Shown in pieces: positions 1-10,100 of a DNA stretch of 44,009 nucleotides. The stretch comes from Bacteroidota bacterium (GTDB lineage Bacteria; Bacteroidota; Bacteroidia; Chitinophagales; Chitinophagaceae): positions 1 to 44,009 of the forward strand of contig JAFDYE010000751.1 of assembly GCA_018267585.1 (NCBI GenBank). The letters are read 5' to 3'. The stretch's first letter is position 1, and each line of letters begins with the position of its first letter. The position numbers and the translations under genes were made by a program. A model generated the notes under the pieces. It saw only the letters and a list, made by a program, of their open reading frames with translations, had not been told where the DNA came from and made no database searches.

Positions 1-1212
1 CGGTATGGCTGTGATGCCTCGGGTGGGGCGTTGATACTGTCGGAGTATGAGCAGTCGGGTGAGACAGCGCCGAAGCTATTGCGGCGCTATGGTATAACGG
101 ATGGCAACCGGCAGACGCTGACGCTGGGGATGCTGATGACGCAGCTGATCGACCCGGAGCGGTATGGGTTGTTTAGTTTGTTGTATGAGTCGGAGGGACC
201 TCCGGGGGAGATGTTGAGTCAGTATGCGGAGCGGGAGTGGAAGGGTTTGCCGCACGAGGGGGAGACGCCGGTGGAGGTGGCGAGGGAAGTAAGAGAGGAG
301 GGAAGGAAGGCGGTGGAGGCGATCGAAACTGTGAAGGCAGGAAGGGATGTCGCGGAGTTTGCGCGGTTGAAGAATGACATGTATTGTTATAAGGCGCTGG
401 CGGACTGTTATGCGGCGAAGGCCGAGGCGGCGCTTGCGGTATTGCGTTATAAGTATTCGAATGACAGGGGTGATCTGGTGAAGGCGCTGGGGCTGTTGGA
501 GGAGAGCGTGGCTGCGTTCAGGGAGCTGACGCGGGTGGCGGGGCCGGCGTACCGGTATGCGAACAGCATGCAGACTGCGCAGCGGAAGATACCGATCAGG
601 GGTGCAAACGGGAAGTTTATCCGGTGGGACGAGCTGCTGCCGGTGTATGAGAAGGAGGTGAAGCAGCTGCGATCGCACCTGGCGTCGCTGGGGAGTTCCG
701 GGGGGAGTGTTATGGAAGCTTACCGGCCGGCCGGGGTTGTGAAGGGAGATTTTGTCGTGGATAGTGCGGCCAGGCCTTTTAGTGACAGTGGGTTGATGAT
801 ACGGGCCGTGGCTTCGCCGCTGAGGGGTTTGAAGGGGATCAGGGAGTCGGTGGCCGGTCAGCGGGAAAAGGGGACGGTGGTAGCGTTCGAGTGCAACGAG
901 CCTGTCGATCTGCTGATCGGGTTCTTTAACAAGAAGGGTTCGGATTATCTGCAGCCGCCGCAGCTGGAGACCGACGCGAGCGCCAATGATTTTGGTCAGG
1001 CCGAGCCGCGTATCGCCAATGCGGTGGAGATGGACGGGATGCCTTCCGTGAATGTGCACGCCTGGTCGTTCAAGGCGGGCAGGCATCGGCTCGAGCTGGG
1101 GAAGGGGCTTTGTCTTGTGCTGGGTTTTGCCCGGCCGATGACGCAGGTAAGGACTTATGATGCGGGGCTAAATGCCGCCGGGAAAAAGGACTTAGATTGG
1201 TTGTTCGAATAA
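1..1212 (+). CDS. C-terminal part of a large unidentified protein, probably a PUL glycoside hydrolase (5' end outside window)
   Basis: The frame is open from base 1, so this is a 5'-truncated gene; the first in-frame start-like codon (TTG at 31) lies inside continuous coding sequence and is not a convincing start. About 404 residues are visible. An alpha-helical part (roughly the first 220 residues, rich in Ala/Glu/Leu, with a YANSMQTAQRKIPIRG segment and an ELLPVYEKEVKQL helix) is followed by a beta-rich C-terminal domain ending in DLDWLFE. It resembles from memory the tail of large Bacteroidota proteins with a GH20 zincin-like/DUF4838-type N-terminus, sometimes labelled alpha-D-galacturonidase, but no catalytic motif is visible here and I do not assign a function. 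It ends 6 bp before the GH95 gene, so it is probably co-transcribed with it. Confidence 0.6.
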   Translation, partial: RYGCDASGGALILSEYEQSGETAPKLLRRYGITDGNRQTLTLGMLMTQLIDPERYGLFSLLYESEGPPGEMLSQYAEREWKGLPHEGETPVEVAREVREEGRKAVEAIETVKAGRDVAEFARLKNDMYCYKALADCYAAKAEAALAVLRYKYSNDRGDLVKALGLLEESVAAFRELTRVAGPAYRYANSMQTAQRKIPIRGANGKFIRWDELLPVYEKEVKQLRSHLASLGSSGGSVMEAYRPAGVVKGDFVVDSAARPFSDSGLMIRAVASPLRGLKGIRESVAGQREKGTVVAFECNEPVDLLIGFFNKKGSDYLQPPQLETDASANDFGQAEPRIANAVEMDGMPSVNVHAWSFKAGRHRLELGKGLCLVLGFARPMTQVRTYDAGLNAAGKKDLDWLFE

Positions 1213-1218
1213 CCATAT

Positions 1219-3999
1219 ATGAAGAAGATATTCTATACCGTTGTTTTATCGGGATTGGGTCTCATGGGATGGTCCCAGGATAGTTTGCTCTGGTACAGAC
1301 AGCCGGCCGGCAAGTGGACGGAGGCGTTGCCGATCGGGAATGGCCGGATCGGTGCGATGATCTACGGGGGTGTGGGTGAGGAGCATTTGCAATTCAATGA
1401 GTCTACGTTATGGAGCGGTAGGCCGCGGGCATTTGCGCGTCCGGATGCGTACCGGTATCTGGGGCAGATAAGACAGCTGCTGGCCGAGGGTAAGCAGGCG
1501 GATGCCGAGCGTCTTGGGGAGGAGCATTTTATGGGGTTGAAGGACCCGGATGTTGCTGCGTATGCTGCGGCAAAGGCGGCGTGGTTGGGGAAGGTTCGGC
1601 GGGATACGGCCTGGGCGGCGCCGGGGCTGGATGACCGGGATTGGAAAGAGATGAGTATCCCCACGCCGGATGGGTGGGAGGCTGCGGGGCTGCAGGGATT
1701 GGATGGGGCGGTGTGGTTCAGGGCAAGCTTTGACCTGCCGGCGGGTTGGGATGGTAAGGATGTGGTGCTGCACCTGGGTCGGATAAGGGATATGGACTAC
1801 AGTTATGTGAATGGGGTCCTGGTGGGTTCGGATGAGGGGATCAGCAAGAAGCGCAGCTACACGGTGAAGGGGTCGTTGCTGAAGCCGACAGGGAATGTGA
1901 TCGCGATACAGGTGATAAATTTTGACGATAAGGGAGGGTTGACCGGGTATAAGGGGAGTGAGAAGATCGAGGCTGGCGGCTCGGCGCTGCCGGTGAAATG
2001 GAAGTACAAGATACAGGATATGGATGCGCCGTTGCTGCCGAAGTATGAGGCGGACTATCAGCCTTTCGGGGATCTGTATCTCCGGTTTTCGGATACTGCG
2101 GGGGTGAGGGATTATCGTCGCCAGTTGGATATTTCGCGGGCGGTGGCGTCGGTGGAGTATGCTGCCGGCGGGGTGAGGTATAAAAGAGAATATTTCGCGA
2201 GCGAGCCGCAGCAGGTGATCGTGTCGCGGCTGACGGCGGATCGGAAGGGGGGTGTGAATGTGGAGGCGATGCTGGGGGCGGTGCATCGGGGGGCGTCGGT
2301 CCGGCGGATCGATGATCGCACGCTGGCTTTGTCGGTAAAGGTCAGGAACGGGGTATTGAAGGGGGAGAGCTGGCTGCGGGTGCAGACGGAGGGTGGTCGT
2401 GTGCGTGTCGTGGGGGACAGGATCGTGGTGAAGGGGGCGGATGCCGTGGTATTTTATCTGGCGGCGGCGACGAGTTTTGTCAACTATCATGATGTGTCGG
2501 GAGATCCGGCGGCGAGGTGTAAGGAGGTGTTGGGTAGGGTGTCGGGTTACAGGGAGATGCTGTCCGCGCATGAGAAAGAATATGGCGGGTATTATAAGCG
2601 ATTTTCGATCGAGCTGGGCAGCTCTTCGGGTTTGCCGACGGATGAGCGGATCGTGCATTTTAGTCCGGAGGGTGATCCGGGGATGCTGGCGCTGTATATG
2701 CAGTATGCGCGGTATCTGCTGATCAGCTGTTCGCGTCCGTCCTCGCCGATGCCGGCGAATCTGCAGGGGATGTGGAACCCGCTGCTGTCTCCGCCCTGGG
2801 GGAGCAAGTATACGACCAATATCAATCTGGAAATGAACTACTGGCCGGTGGAGGTGCTGAATCTTTCGGACTGTGCGCAGCCGTTGTGGGGGCTTCTGCG
2901 TGATCTTTCGGTTACGGGGCAGCAGACGGCGCAGCGAAATTATAACGCCAGCGGTTGGGTCTTGCATCATAACACCGATATCTGGAGGGCTACGGCGCCG
3001 ATCAATGCGTCGAACCATGGCATTTGGGTGACGGGCGGGGCCTGGCTTTGTCATCATATCTGGGATCACTATTGTTATACGAAGGATATGGATTTTTTGA
3101 AGGCGTATTACCCGGTGATGAAGGGTGCGGCCTCCTTCTTTGTCGATTTTATGGTGAAGGATCCGAAGACGGGGTGGTTGATCAGCACGCCGTCGAACTC
3201 TCCCGAGCATGGGGGGCTGGTGGCGGGGCCGACGATGGATCACCAGATCATCCGGGACCTTTTTAAGAACTGTATCAGTGCGACGCGTGTGTTGGGGCTG
3301 CACCCGGAATTTTCCGATCTGTTGAAGGAAAGATACGCGCGGATCGCTCCGGATCGGATAGGCAGGTTCGGGCAGCTGCAGGAGTGGATGGAAGACAAGG
3401 ATGATACGGCGGATACGCACCGGCATATCTCGCATCTCTGGGGGGTGTATCCCGGGACGGATATTACCTGGAAGGATCCGGTAATGATGAAGGCGGCGAG
3501 GCAGTCGTTGGTCTACCGGGGAGATGAGGGGACGGGTTGGTCGCTGGCCTGGAAGGTCAACTGCTGGGCGAGGTTCAGGGAAGGGGATCACGCGTTGAGG
3601 TTGGTGGACAAGCTGCTCTCGGACGCGTCGGGGACACAGGGTGGGGAGAAGGGCGGTGTCTATCCGAATCTTTTCGATGCGCATCCGCCCTTTCAGATCG
3701 ACGGGAATTTTGGGGGTGCGGCTGGTATCAGCGAGTTGTTGCTGCAGAGCCAGGACAGCGTGATCGAGCTATTGCCGGCTTTGCCGGCGGCGCTGGCCAG
3801 CGGTGCCGTGAGGGGTATCTGCGCGAGGGGTGGTTTTGTGCTGGATATGCGCTGGTCGCAGGGGGTGTTGCAGGGGGTGGATGTGTTGTCGAGGGCGGGT
3901 GGTGCGGGGGTCTTCAAGTATGGGGAAAAGGAGATCACGGTGCGAACGGAGAAGGGTAAGCGATATCGATTTGACGGACAACTGAATGCTATATTATGA
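1219..3999 (+). CDS. GH95 alpha-L-fucosidase / alpha-L-galactosidase with an inserted beta-sandwich domain
   Basis: A 926-residue secreted enzyme with a Sec signal peptide ending near GWSQ (residue 20). It opens with the GH95 signature LWYRQPAGKWTEALPIGNGR and LQFNESTLWSGRP. The catalytic set known from Bifidobacterium AfcA is present: the Asn pair N534/N536 in TTNINLEMNYWP, the Glu in SNSPEHG (E663), and the Asp in QIDGNFGG (D828). Between about residues 105 and 275 the N-terminal domain is interrupted by a galactose-binding-like beta-sandwich (VWFRASFDLP, SYVNGVLVGS, NVIAIQVINF), after which the family sequence resumes at YQPFGDLYLRF. GH95 enzymes remove terminal alpha-L-fucose or alpha-L-galactose; both occur in pectins, and the substrate cannot be fixed from sequence. 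The stop overlaps the next ATG (ATGA). Confidence 0.93.
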   Translation: MKKIFYTVVLSGLGLMGWSQDSLLWYRQPAGKWTEALPIGNGRIGAMIYGGVGEEHLQFNESTLWSGRPRAFARPDAYRYLGQIRQLLAEGKQADAERLGEEHFMGLKDPDVAAYAAAKAAWLGKVRRDTAWAAPGLDDRDWKEMSIPTPDGWEAAGLQGLDGAVWFRASFDLPAGWDGKDVVLHLGRIRDMDYSYVNGVLVGSDEGISKKRSYTVKGSLLKPTGNVIAIQVINFDDKGGLTGYKGSEKIEAGGSALPVKWKYKIQDMDAPLLPKYEADYQPFGDLYLRFSDTAGVRDYRRQLDISRAVASVEYAAGGVRYKREYFASEPQQVIVSRLTADRKGGVNVEAMLGAVHRGASVRRIDDRTLALSVKVRNGVLKGESWLRVQTEGGRVRVVGDRIVVKGADAVVFYLAAATSFVNYHDVSGDPAARCKEVLGRVSGYREMLSAHEKEYGGYYKRFSIELGSSSGLPTDERIVHFSPEGDPGMLALYMQYARYLLISCSRPSSPMPANLQGMWNPLLSPPWGSKYTTNINLEMNYWPVEVLNLSDCAQPLWGLLRDLSVTGQQTAQRNYNASGWVLHHNTDIWRATAPINASNHGIWVTGGAWLCHHIWDHYCYTKDMDFLKAYYPVMKGAASFFVDFMVKDPKTGWLISTPSNSPEHGGLVAGPTMDHQIIRDLFKNCISATRVLGLHPEFSDLLKERYARIAPDRIGRFGQLQEWMEDKDDTADTHRHISHLWGVYPGTDITWKDPVMMKAARQSLVYRGDEGTGWSLAWKVNCWARFREGDHALRLVDKLLSDASGTQGGEKGGVYPNLFDAHPPFQIDGNFGGAAGISELLLQSQDSVIELLPALPAALASGAVRGICARGGFVLDMRWSQGVLQGVDVLSRAGGAGVFKYGEKEITVRTEKGKRYRFDGQLNAIL

Positions 4000-6900
4000 G
4001 GTGGGGTTTGCTGGTGCTATTGTTGTGGGCTGCCGGAGCGGGGGCGCAGCCGGTGAGGAGGGATATTTTGCTGGATGATGGGTGGAAGACGTCAATGGAT
4101 TCGGCGGAGTGGAAGGCGGTGGCTGTGCCGCATAACTGGGATGACTATGGGGGATACAGGAGGCTGCGGCATGGGAATTTGCATGGGGTGGCGTGGTATC
4201 AGCGGAATCTGCAGGTGGGCGTAGTGGAGCCGGGGAAGCGGTATTTTCTTTTTTTTGAGGGGGTAGGGTCGTATGCTACGGTGTGGGTGAACGGTGTTCC
4301 GGTGGGAAGGCATGCGGGGGGCAGGACGACCTTTACGCTGGATGTCAGCGGGGTTTTGCGTGCGGGGAAGAATCTTATTGTGGTGCGGGCCGATCATCCG
4401 GCTTTTATCCGTGATCTGCCGTGGGTATGTGGCGGGTGTTCGGATGATCGAGGGTTCTCGGAAGGTTCTCAGCCGATGGGGATATTCCGGCCTGTGCACC
4501 TGGTGGTGACGAATGCGACGAGGGTGGCGCCTTTTGGTGTGCATGTGTGGAATGATACGGCGCTGCGGGTATACGTGGAGACGGAGGTCGTGGGACGCGG
4601 GGCGGTAGTGGTGACGAGGTTGAAGGATAGAAGTGGGGGGACGGTGAGGGTAGTCAGTACCGTATCTGGCGGGACAGGACCGGTGAAGCAGGAGATGGAG
4701 GGTAGGGGTCTTCGGCTGTGGTCGTTGAATGATCCATATCTGTATACGCTGGTGACGGAGCTGGTTGTTGCGGGGAAGGTGGTTGACCGGGTGAAGAACG
4801 AGTTTGGGCTGCGGGTGGTGAAATGGAGCGGGAGCAGACTGCTGTTGAACGGGAAACCGGTATTTATCAATGGGATTGCCGAGTACGAGCACCGGATGGG
4901 GGCCAGTCATGCTTTTTCGGAAGAGGAGATAAAGGCGCGGGTTGGGCAGATACGGGCGGCGGGTTTTAATGCCTTCCGCGATGCGCACCAGCCGCATAAC
5001 CTGCGCTATCAGCACTACTGGGATAGTCTTGGGATACTTTGGTGGCCGCAGCTGTCGGCGCATATCTGGTATGATACGCCGGAATTCAGAAAAAATTTCA
5101 AGACCGGCCTTTGTGAATGGATCAGGGAGAGACGGAACAGTCCGTCGGTGATATTATGGGGTTTGCAGAACGAGAGCAAGCTGCCGGAGGATTTTGCGCG
5201 GGAATGTGTAGCGATCATCCGGGAGCTGGACCCGACGAGTGTCGACCAGCGGAAGGTGACGACCTGCAATGGGGGGACGGGTACGGACTGGGACGTGCCG
5301 CAGAACTGGACGGGGACCTATGGCGGGAACCCCGCTACCTATGGGGCTGATCTGAAGCGGCAGGTGTTGGTAGGGGAATATGGGGGATGGAGGACGATCG
5401 GGCTGCACGGGGATGTTCCCAATAGTGAGGACAGGCTGGATCGCCTGATGGAGCAGAAGATAAGGCTGGCGGATAGTGTTGCGGATTCTGTCGCGGGGCA
5501 TTTTGCCTGGCTGTATGCTTCGCATGATAACCCGGGAAGGGTGCAGTCGGGGGAGGGATTCAGGGAGATGGATCGTATCGGGCCGGTGAATTATAAGGGA
5601 TTGATGACGTCGTGGGAGGAGCCCACGGACCTGTACTATCTGTATAGAAGTAATTTTGGCGAGGGGCCCATGGTGTATATCGTCTCCCATACCTGGCCGG
5701 ATAGGTGGACTGAGCCGGGGAGGAAGGATGGGATCGAAGTGTACTCCAATTGTGAAGAGGTGGAATTGTTCAATGATATCGGAGGGCGTTCGTTTGGCCG
5801 CCGGCGTCGTGGGCGGGTGGGGACGCATTTTCAGTGGGATGGTGTGGATATAAGGTACAATGTATTATACGCGGTGGGATATGTAAGGGGGAAGGCGGTG
5901 GCGAAGGATATTGTGGTGTTGCATCATCTGCCCCGGGCTCCGCATCTGACGAGGGCCGGTATGATCACTGCGCCGGCGGCGGGCTATAACTATCTGTACC
6001 GGGTGAATTGTGGTGGAGGCGACTATACGGACGGCCGCGGGGGGCGGTGGATGGCCGACAGGCATTATGACGGGAGGGGCTGGGGGTCTGTGTCGTGGAC
6101 CGATGATTATCCCGGGATGCCGGCGATGTTCGCGAGCCAGCGGACGGCGCCGTGTGAGCCGATCCGTGGGACGGAGGACTGGCCGTTGTTCCGCGATTTC
6201 AGGTATGGGCTGGAGAAGTTAGGCTATACCTTCCCGGTACAGGATGGGGATTACCGGGTGGAGCTGTATTTTGCGGAGCCCTGGCTTGGGAGGGGTGGCG
6301 GAATGGATTGTACGGGCTGGCGGGTTTTCGACGTGGCGGTGAATGGGGATACGGTTTTGAAGGATCTGGATATATGGAAGGAGGCGGGGTATTGCGGGGC
6401 GCTGAAGAAGGTTGTGAATGTGCGGGTAAAGGGGGGGAGGCTGGTGATCAGTTTCCCGGAGGTGAAGTCGGGTCAGGCGGTGATCGCTGCGATCGCGGTG
6501 GCTTCCCGCGACGCGGGTGTAAAGGCATGGCCGCCTGCGGCGGGATTGATAGAGGGGGTGGATGCGCGGTATTGGCTGGATACGGGGGATTCGATCTATG
6601 ACGGGGAGGGGGTGAAGTTCAGCCGTCTTGCGCCGGAGCTGTATGGGGCCGAGTGGGTGAGGGGGCGACGGGGGGATAGTGTCCGGTTCAGGGTGCGGGA
6701 GGCGGCCGATGTCTTTGATACCAGCGGGATGAAAGGAAGGCGGCGGTTTCCGGCGGGAGCCGAGGTAGTGGCGGTGGCGCCGGTGATCGTTAAGCCGGTG
6801 ACGGCTATTGAGCCGGCTTATGATGTGAAGCCGGTTGTGAAGTATAGGGCCGTCGATCCGGTATGGACTATTTCGGTGGGGGTTGGAGATATGTATTCGC

Positions 6901-7121
6901 TAACGGTGAAGTATAGAGTAGCGGCGCCGGCTATCGGGAAGTTCGGGATCAGGATGGAGGATGGGACGTTGATCAAAGAAGAGGAAGTGAGGTTGCCGGC
7001 GACGGCTGCTGGGAAGTGGAATTATTTTACTACGTCGACGGGGACGATGATCAATGCGGGGAAGTATGTGGTAAAGTTTGTTTGTGCGGCGTGTACCGTT
7101 GATGAATTGCAGGTTCAATAA
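3996..7121 (+). CDS. GH2 family glycoside hydrolase with malectin domain
   Basis: A 1041-residue secreted protein with signal peptide cleaved after GAGAQ. Order: GH2 sugar-binding jelly roll (about 25-180, with VAVPHNWDD and GVAWYQRNL), immunoglobulin-like domain (about 180-275), TIM barrel (about 280-560), malectin-like domain (about 665-850, beginning YRVNCGGGDY) and a C-terminal beta-sandwich of about 190 residues. Acid/base E393 lies in WGLQNES and nucleophile E461 in LVGEYGG, both standard for clan GH-A. A CGGC motif lies in the jelly roll (WVCGGCSDDRGFSEG). GH2 members include beta-galactosidases, beta-glucuronidases and, in RG-II loci, alpha-L-arabinopyranosidase and beta-galacturonidase. 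The exact specificity is open. The start is fixed by the ATGA overlap with the GH95 gene. Confidence 0.9.
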   Translation: MRWGLLVLLLWAAGAGAQPVRRDILLDDGWKTSMDSAEWKAVAVPHNWDDYGGYRRLRHGNLHGVAWYQRNLQVGVVEPGKRYFLFFEGVGSYATVWVNGVPVGRHAGGRTTFTLDVSGVLRAGKNLIVVRADHPAFIRDLPWVCGGCSDDRGFSEGSQPMGIFRPVHLVVTNATRVAPFGVHVWNDTALRVYVETEVVGRGAVVVTRLKDRSGGTVRVVSTVSGGTGPVKQEMEGRGLRLWSLNDPYLYTLVTELVVAGKVVDRVKNEFGLRVVKWSGSRLLLNGKPVFINGIAEYEHRMGASHAFSEEEIKARVGQIRAAGFNAFRDAHQPHNLRYQHYWDSLGILWWPQLSAHIWYDTPEFRKNFKTGLCEWIRERRNSPSVILWGLQNESKLPEDFARECVAIIRELDPTSVDQRKVTTCNGGTGTDWDVPQNWTGTYGGNPATYGADLKRQVLVGEYGGWRTIGLHGDVPNSEDRLDRLMEQKIRLADSVADSVAGHFAWLYASHDNPGRVQSGEGFREMDRIGPVNYKGLMTSWEEPTDLYYLYRSNFGEGPMVYIVSHTWPDRWTEPGRKDGIEVYSNCEEVELFNDIGGRSFGRRRRGRVGTHFQWDGVDIRYNVLYAVGYVRGKAVAKDIVVLHHLPRAPHLTRAGMITAPAAGYNYLYRVNCGGGDYTDGRGGRWMADRHYDGRGWGSVSWTDDYPGMPAMFASQRTAPCEPIRGTEDWPLFRDFRYGLEKLGYTFPVQDGDYRVELYFAEPWLGRGGGMDCTGWRVFDVAVNGDTVLKDLDIWKEAGYCGALKKVVNVRVKGGRLVISFPEVKSGQAVIAAIAVASRDAGVKAWPPAAGLIEGVDARYWLDTGDSIYDGEGVKFSRLAPELYGAEWVRGRRGDSVRFRVREAADVFDTSGMKGRRRFPAGAEVVAVAPVIVKPVTAIEPAYDVKPVVKYRAVDPVWTISVGVGDMYSLTVKYRVAAPAIGKFGIRMEDGTLIKEEEVRLPATAAGKWNYFTTSTGTMINAGKYVVKFVCAACTVDELQVQ

Positions 7122-7135
7122 GCTAAATTTTATTT

Positions 7136-10100
7136 ATGCGCAGACTGGTATTTCTAATCTTCCTGTTGGTATCTACTGTCGTTGGTGCGCAGGAGATCAA
7201 GCTGCAGGGTCTACGGTGTACTTTCCGCGGGGAGAATCCGTGGCTGAGCTGGGAATTGTTGTCGTCGCAGCGGGGAGTGATCCAGTCGGCTTACCGGATC
7301 GTGGTGGCGACCGATAGTGTGAACCTTGTAAACAATTTATTGGTTTGGGATTCGAAGAAAGTGGGCTCGGCTATTTCTATCGGGATCCCGTATGGGGGTA
7401 AGGCTGATGGTCAGCGCTATTGCTGGCGGGTGATGGTGTGGGACTCGGTGAGGCGGGATAGTTCGAAGTGGAGCCGGATCGGATATTTTACGATGGGTTT
7501 GAAGAACTGGAAGGGGGCGAAGTGGATCGGGTATGAAGAGATGCCGGACAGCCTGGTGATGCTGCCGGGTTCGAAGTGGAAGACGGGTCCGCGGAGGGAT
7601 GTGCTGCCTATGTTCAGGAAGGAATTTGAGGTGCGGGCTCCATTACGGAGGGCCGTGGCTTTTGTGAGCGGGCTTGGGCAATTTGAGATGCAGTTGAACG
7701 GAAAGAAGGTGGGGGATCATTTTCTCGACCCCGGCTGGGTCGATTATGCCAGGAAGGCGTTGTATGTGGGCTTTGATATTACGGATGATCTGCGGCCGGG
7801 GGAGAATGCGGTTGGGGTGCTATTGGGGAATGGTTTTTATTATGTTCCGCGCGAGCGGTATCACAAGCTGCTGGCGGCGTATGGATATCCGAAGATGATC
7901 GCCCGTATAATCCTGGAATACCAGGACGGGACGACGGAAGATATTGTGAGCGATGGTTCGTGGAAGGCGGCGGCGGGGCCGGTGACGTATTCGAGCATTT
8001 ATGGTGGGGAAGACTATGATGCCCGGCTGGAGGCCGGGGAGGGGTGGCGCGGCGCTGTTGTGGTGAAGGGGCCGCCGGTGCTCGAGGCGCAGGAGGCGGA
8101 GCCGTTGAAGGTGATGGAGGAACTGAAGGTCCGGAGGAAGCGGGGCGGGAATGTTTATGATATGGGTCAGAATGCGTCGGGGATCGTGCGGATAAAGGTG
8201 CGGGGGCCGAGGGGGAGCGTGGTAAGGATCACGCCGGCTGAGCTGGTGAGCGGTGATTCGGTCAATCAGAAAGCGACGGGAAGGCCGTATTACTGGGAGT
8301 ATACGCTGAAAGGCGATGGGGTGGAGGTTTGGGAGCCCAGGTTCACCTATTACGGGTTCAGGTATTTGCAGGTGGAGGCTAACGCCGAGGTGATCGAAAT
8401 AACGGCGTTGCACACACGAAATTCGATGGAGGCGGCGGGGAGGTTCAGGTGTTCGAATGAGCTATTCAACCGGACGGATACGCTGATCGACTGGGCGATC
8501 AGGAGCAATCTGGCCAGCGTATTTACCGACTGTCCGCACCGGGAGAAGCTGGGCTGGCTGGAGGAGGCGCATCTGATGGGCAGCTCGATGCGGTATGGCT
8601 ATAATATCGCGGGTCTTTACCGGAAGATCGTTTATGATATGATGGATGCGCAGACGGGGGATGGGCTGGTGCCGGAGATCGCCCCGGAATTTACCGTTTT
8701 CGGCGCGCCGTTCAGGGATTCGCCGGAATGGGGGAGCAGCTGTATCCTTGTGCCCTGGTATCTTTATTTGTGGTATGGGGATGCGGAGACGCTGGCTGCG
8801 GCGTATCCGATGATGACGAAGTATCTGGCCTACCTGGATGGCCAGGCGAAGGATCATATTCTTTCGGAGGGGCTGGGGGACTGGTATGATATCGGTCCGG
8901 AGCGGCCGGGGGTGTCGCAGATGACGCCGAAGGGGGTTACGGCGACTGCCATCTATTATTATGATCTTACGATCGTGTCGCGGGTGGCGAGGATGTTGGG
9001 GAAGGAGGATGATGCGAAGGGTTTTGAGGTCCGGGGAGGGATGGTGAGGGATGCTTTTAACGGGAAATTCCTGTCGTGGCTGCTTGGTGGGGGAAGTCAG
9101 GCGGGCAGTGCGATGGCGTTGTATATGGGATTGGTTCCCGGTCAATACCGGGATTCGGTGATGGCGGGTATTGTTGCGGATCTTCGTCGGCGGAATAATG
9201 CGTTGACGGCCGGGGATATCGGGTTCAGGTACCTGGTGCAGGTGCTGGACGGGGAGGGAAGGGCCGACCTTATATATGCCATGAATAGCCGCAGCGATGT
9301 GCCCGGATATGGGTATCAGCTGGCTAAGGGTGCGACGGCGTTGACGGAGTCGTGGCAGGCGTATCCGTCGGTGTCGAATAATCACCTGATGCTGGGGCAT
9401 ATCATGGAGTGGTTCTATTCCGGTTTGGCGGGGCTCAGGATGGCGGATAGCGGCATAGCTTTTCGCCGGATTGTGATCCGGCCGGAGCCGGTGGGGGATG
9501 TGCAGTGGGCGCAGGCGGACTATCACAGCCCTTATGGGCCGGTTGCTTCGCACTGGAAGAAGGCGGGCGGGGTTTTTGACCTGAGTGTGGTGGTGCCGGG
9601 AAATACTACGGCGACGGTGTATCTGCCGGCTGCCGGGGATGCGGTCATCACGGAGGGGTGGAGGAGTGTCGAGGGCCGGCCGGATGTGAAGCTGGTGCGC
9701 CGGGACAGTTGTGCGGCGGTGTTCGAAGTGGGTTCAGGGAGCTTTCATTTCAGGAGTGTGCGGGGCAATGCTGTTTCGGAGGAGAAAATGAAGGCCGTAT
9801 ACGAGCAGGTGAAGACGCCGTATAAATATGGGCTGGTAATGGTGCCGCCGGAGCATTCGAAGAAGATGGATTGCCCGTCGGTATTCAGGAAGGGGGACTC
9901 GTGGTATATGATCTATATCCTCTTCGATGGGAGGGGGTATGAGACGTGGCTGGCGAAGAGTCCTGATCTTTTGAAGTGGACGACGCAGGGGCGGATAATG
10001 AGTTTTGGCGACAGTGCGCAGTGGGATGGAAATCAGAAGGCGGGGTATGCGGCGCTGGAGGATTATGACTGGGGAGGGGATTATAAGCTGCGAAAATATG

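Noticed and set aside
1408-3684. 758-residue open frame on the minus strand opposite the GH95 gene
   Set aside because: It is an antisense shadow: Arg/Pro/His/Ile-rich, without domain motifs, produced by the G-rich third positions of the real gene, which has a full GH95 catalytic set.
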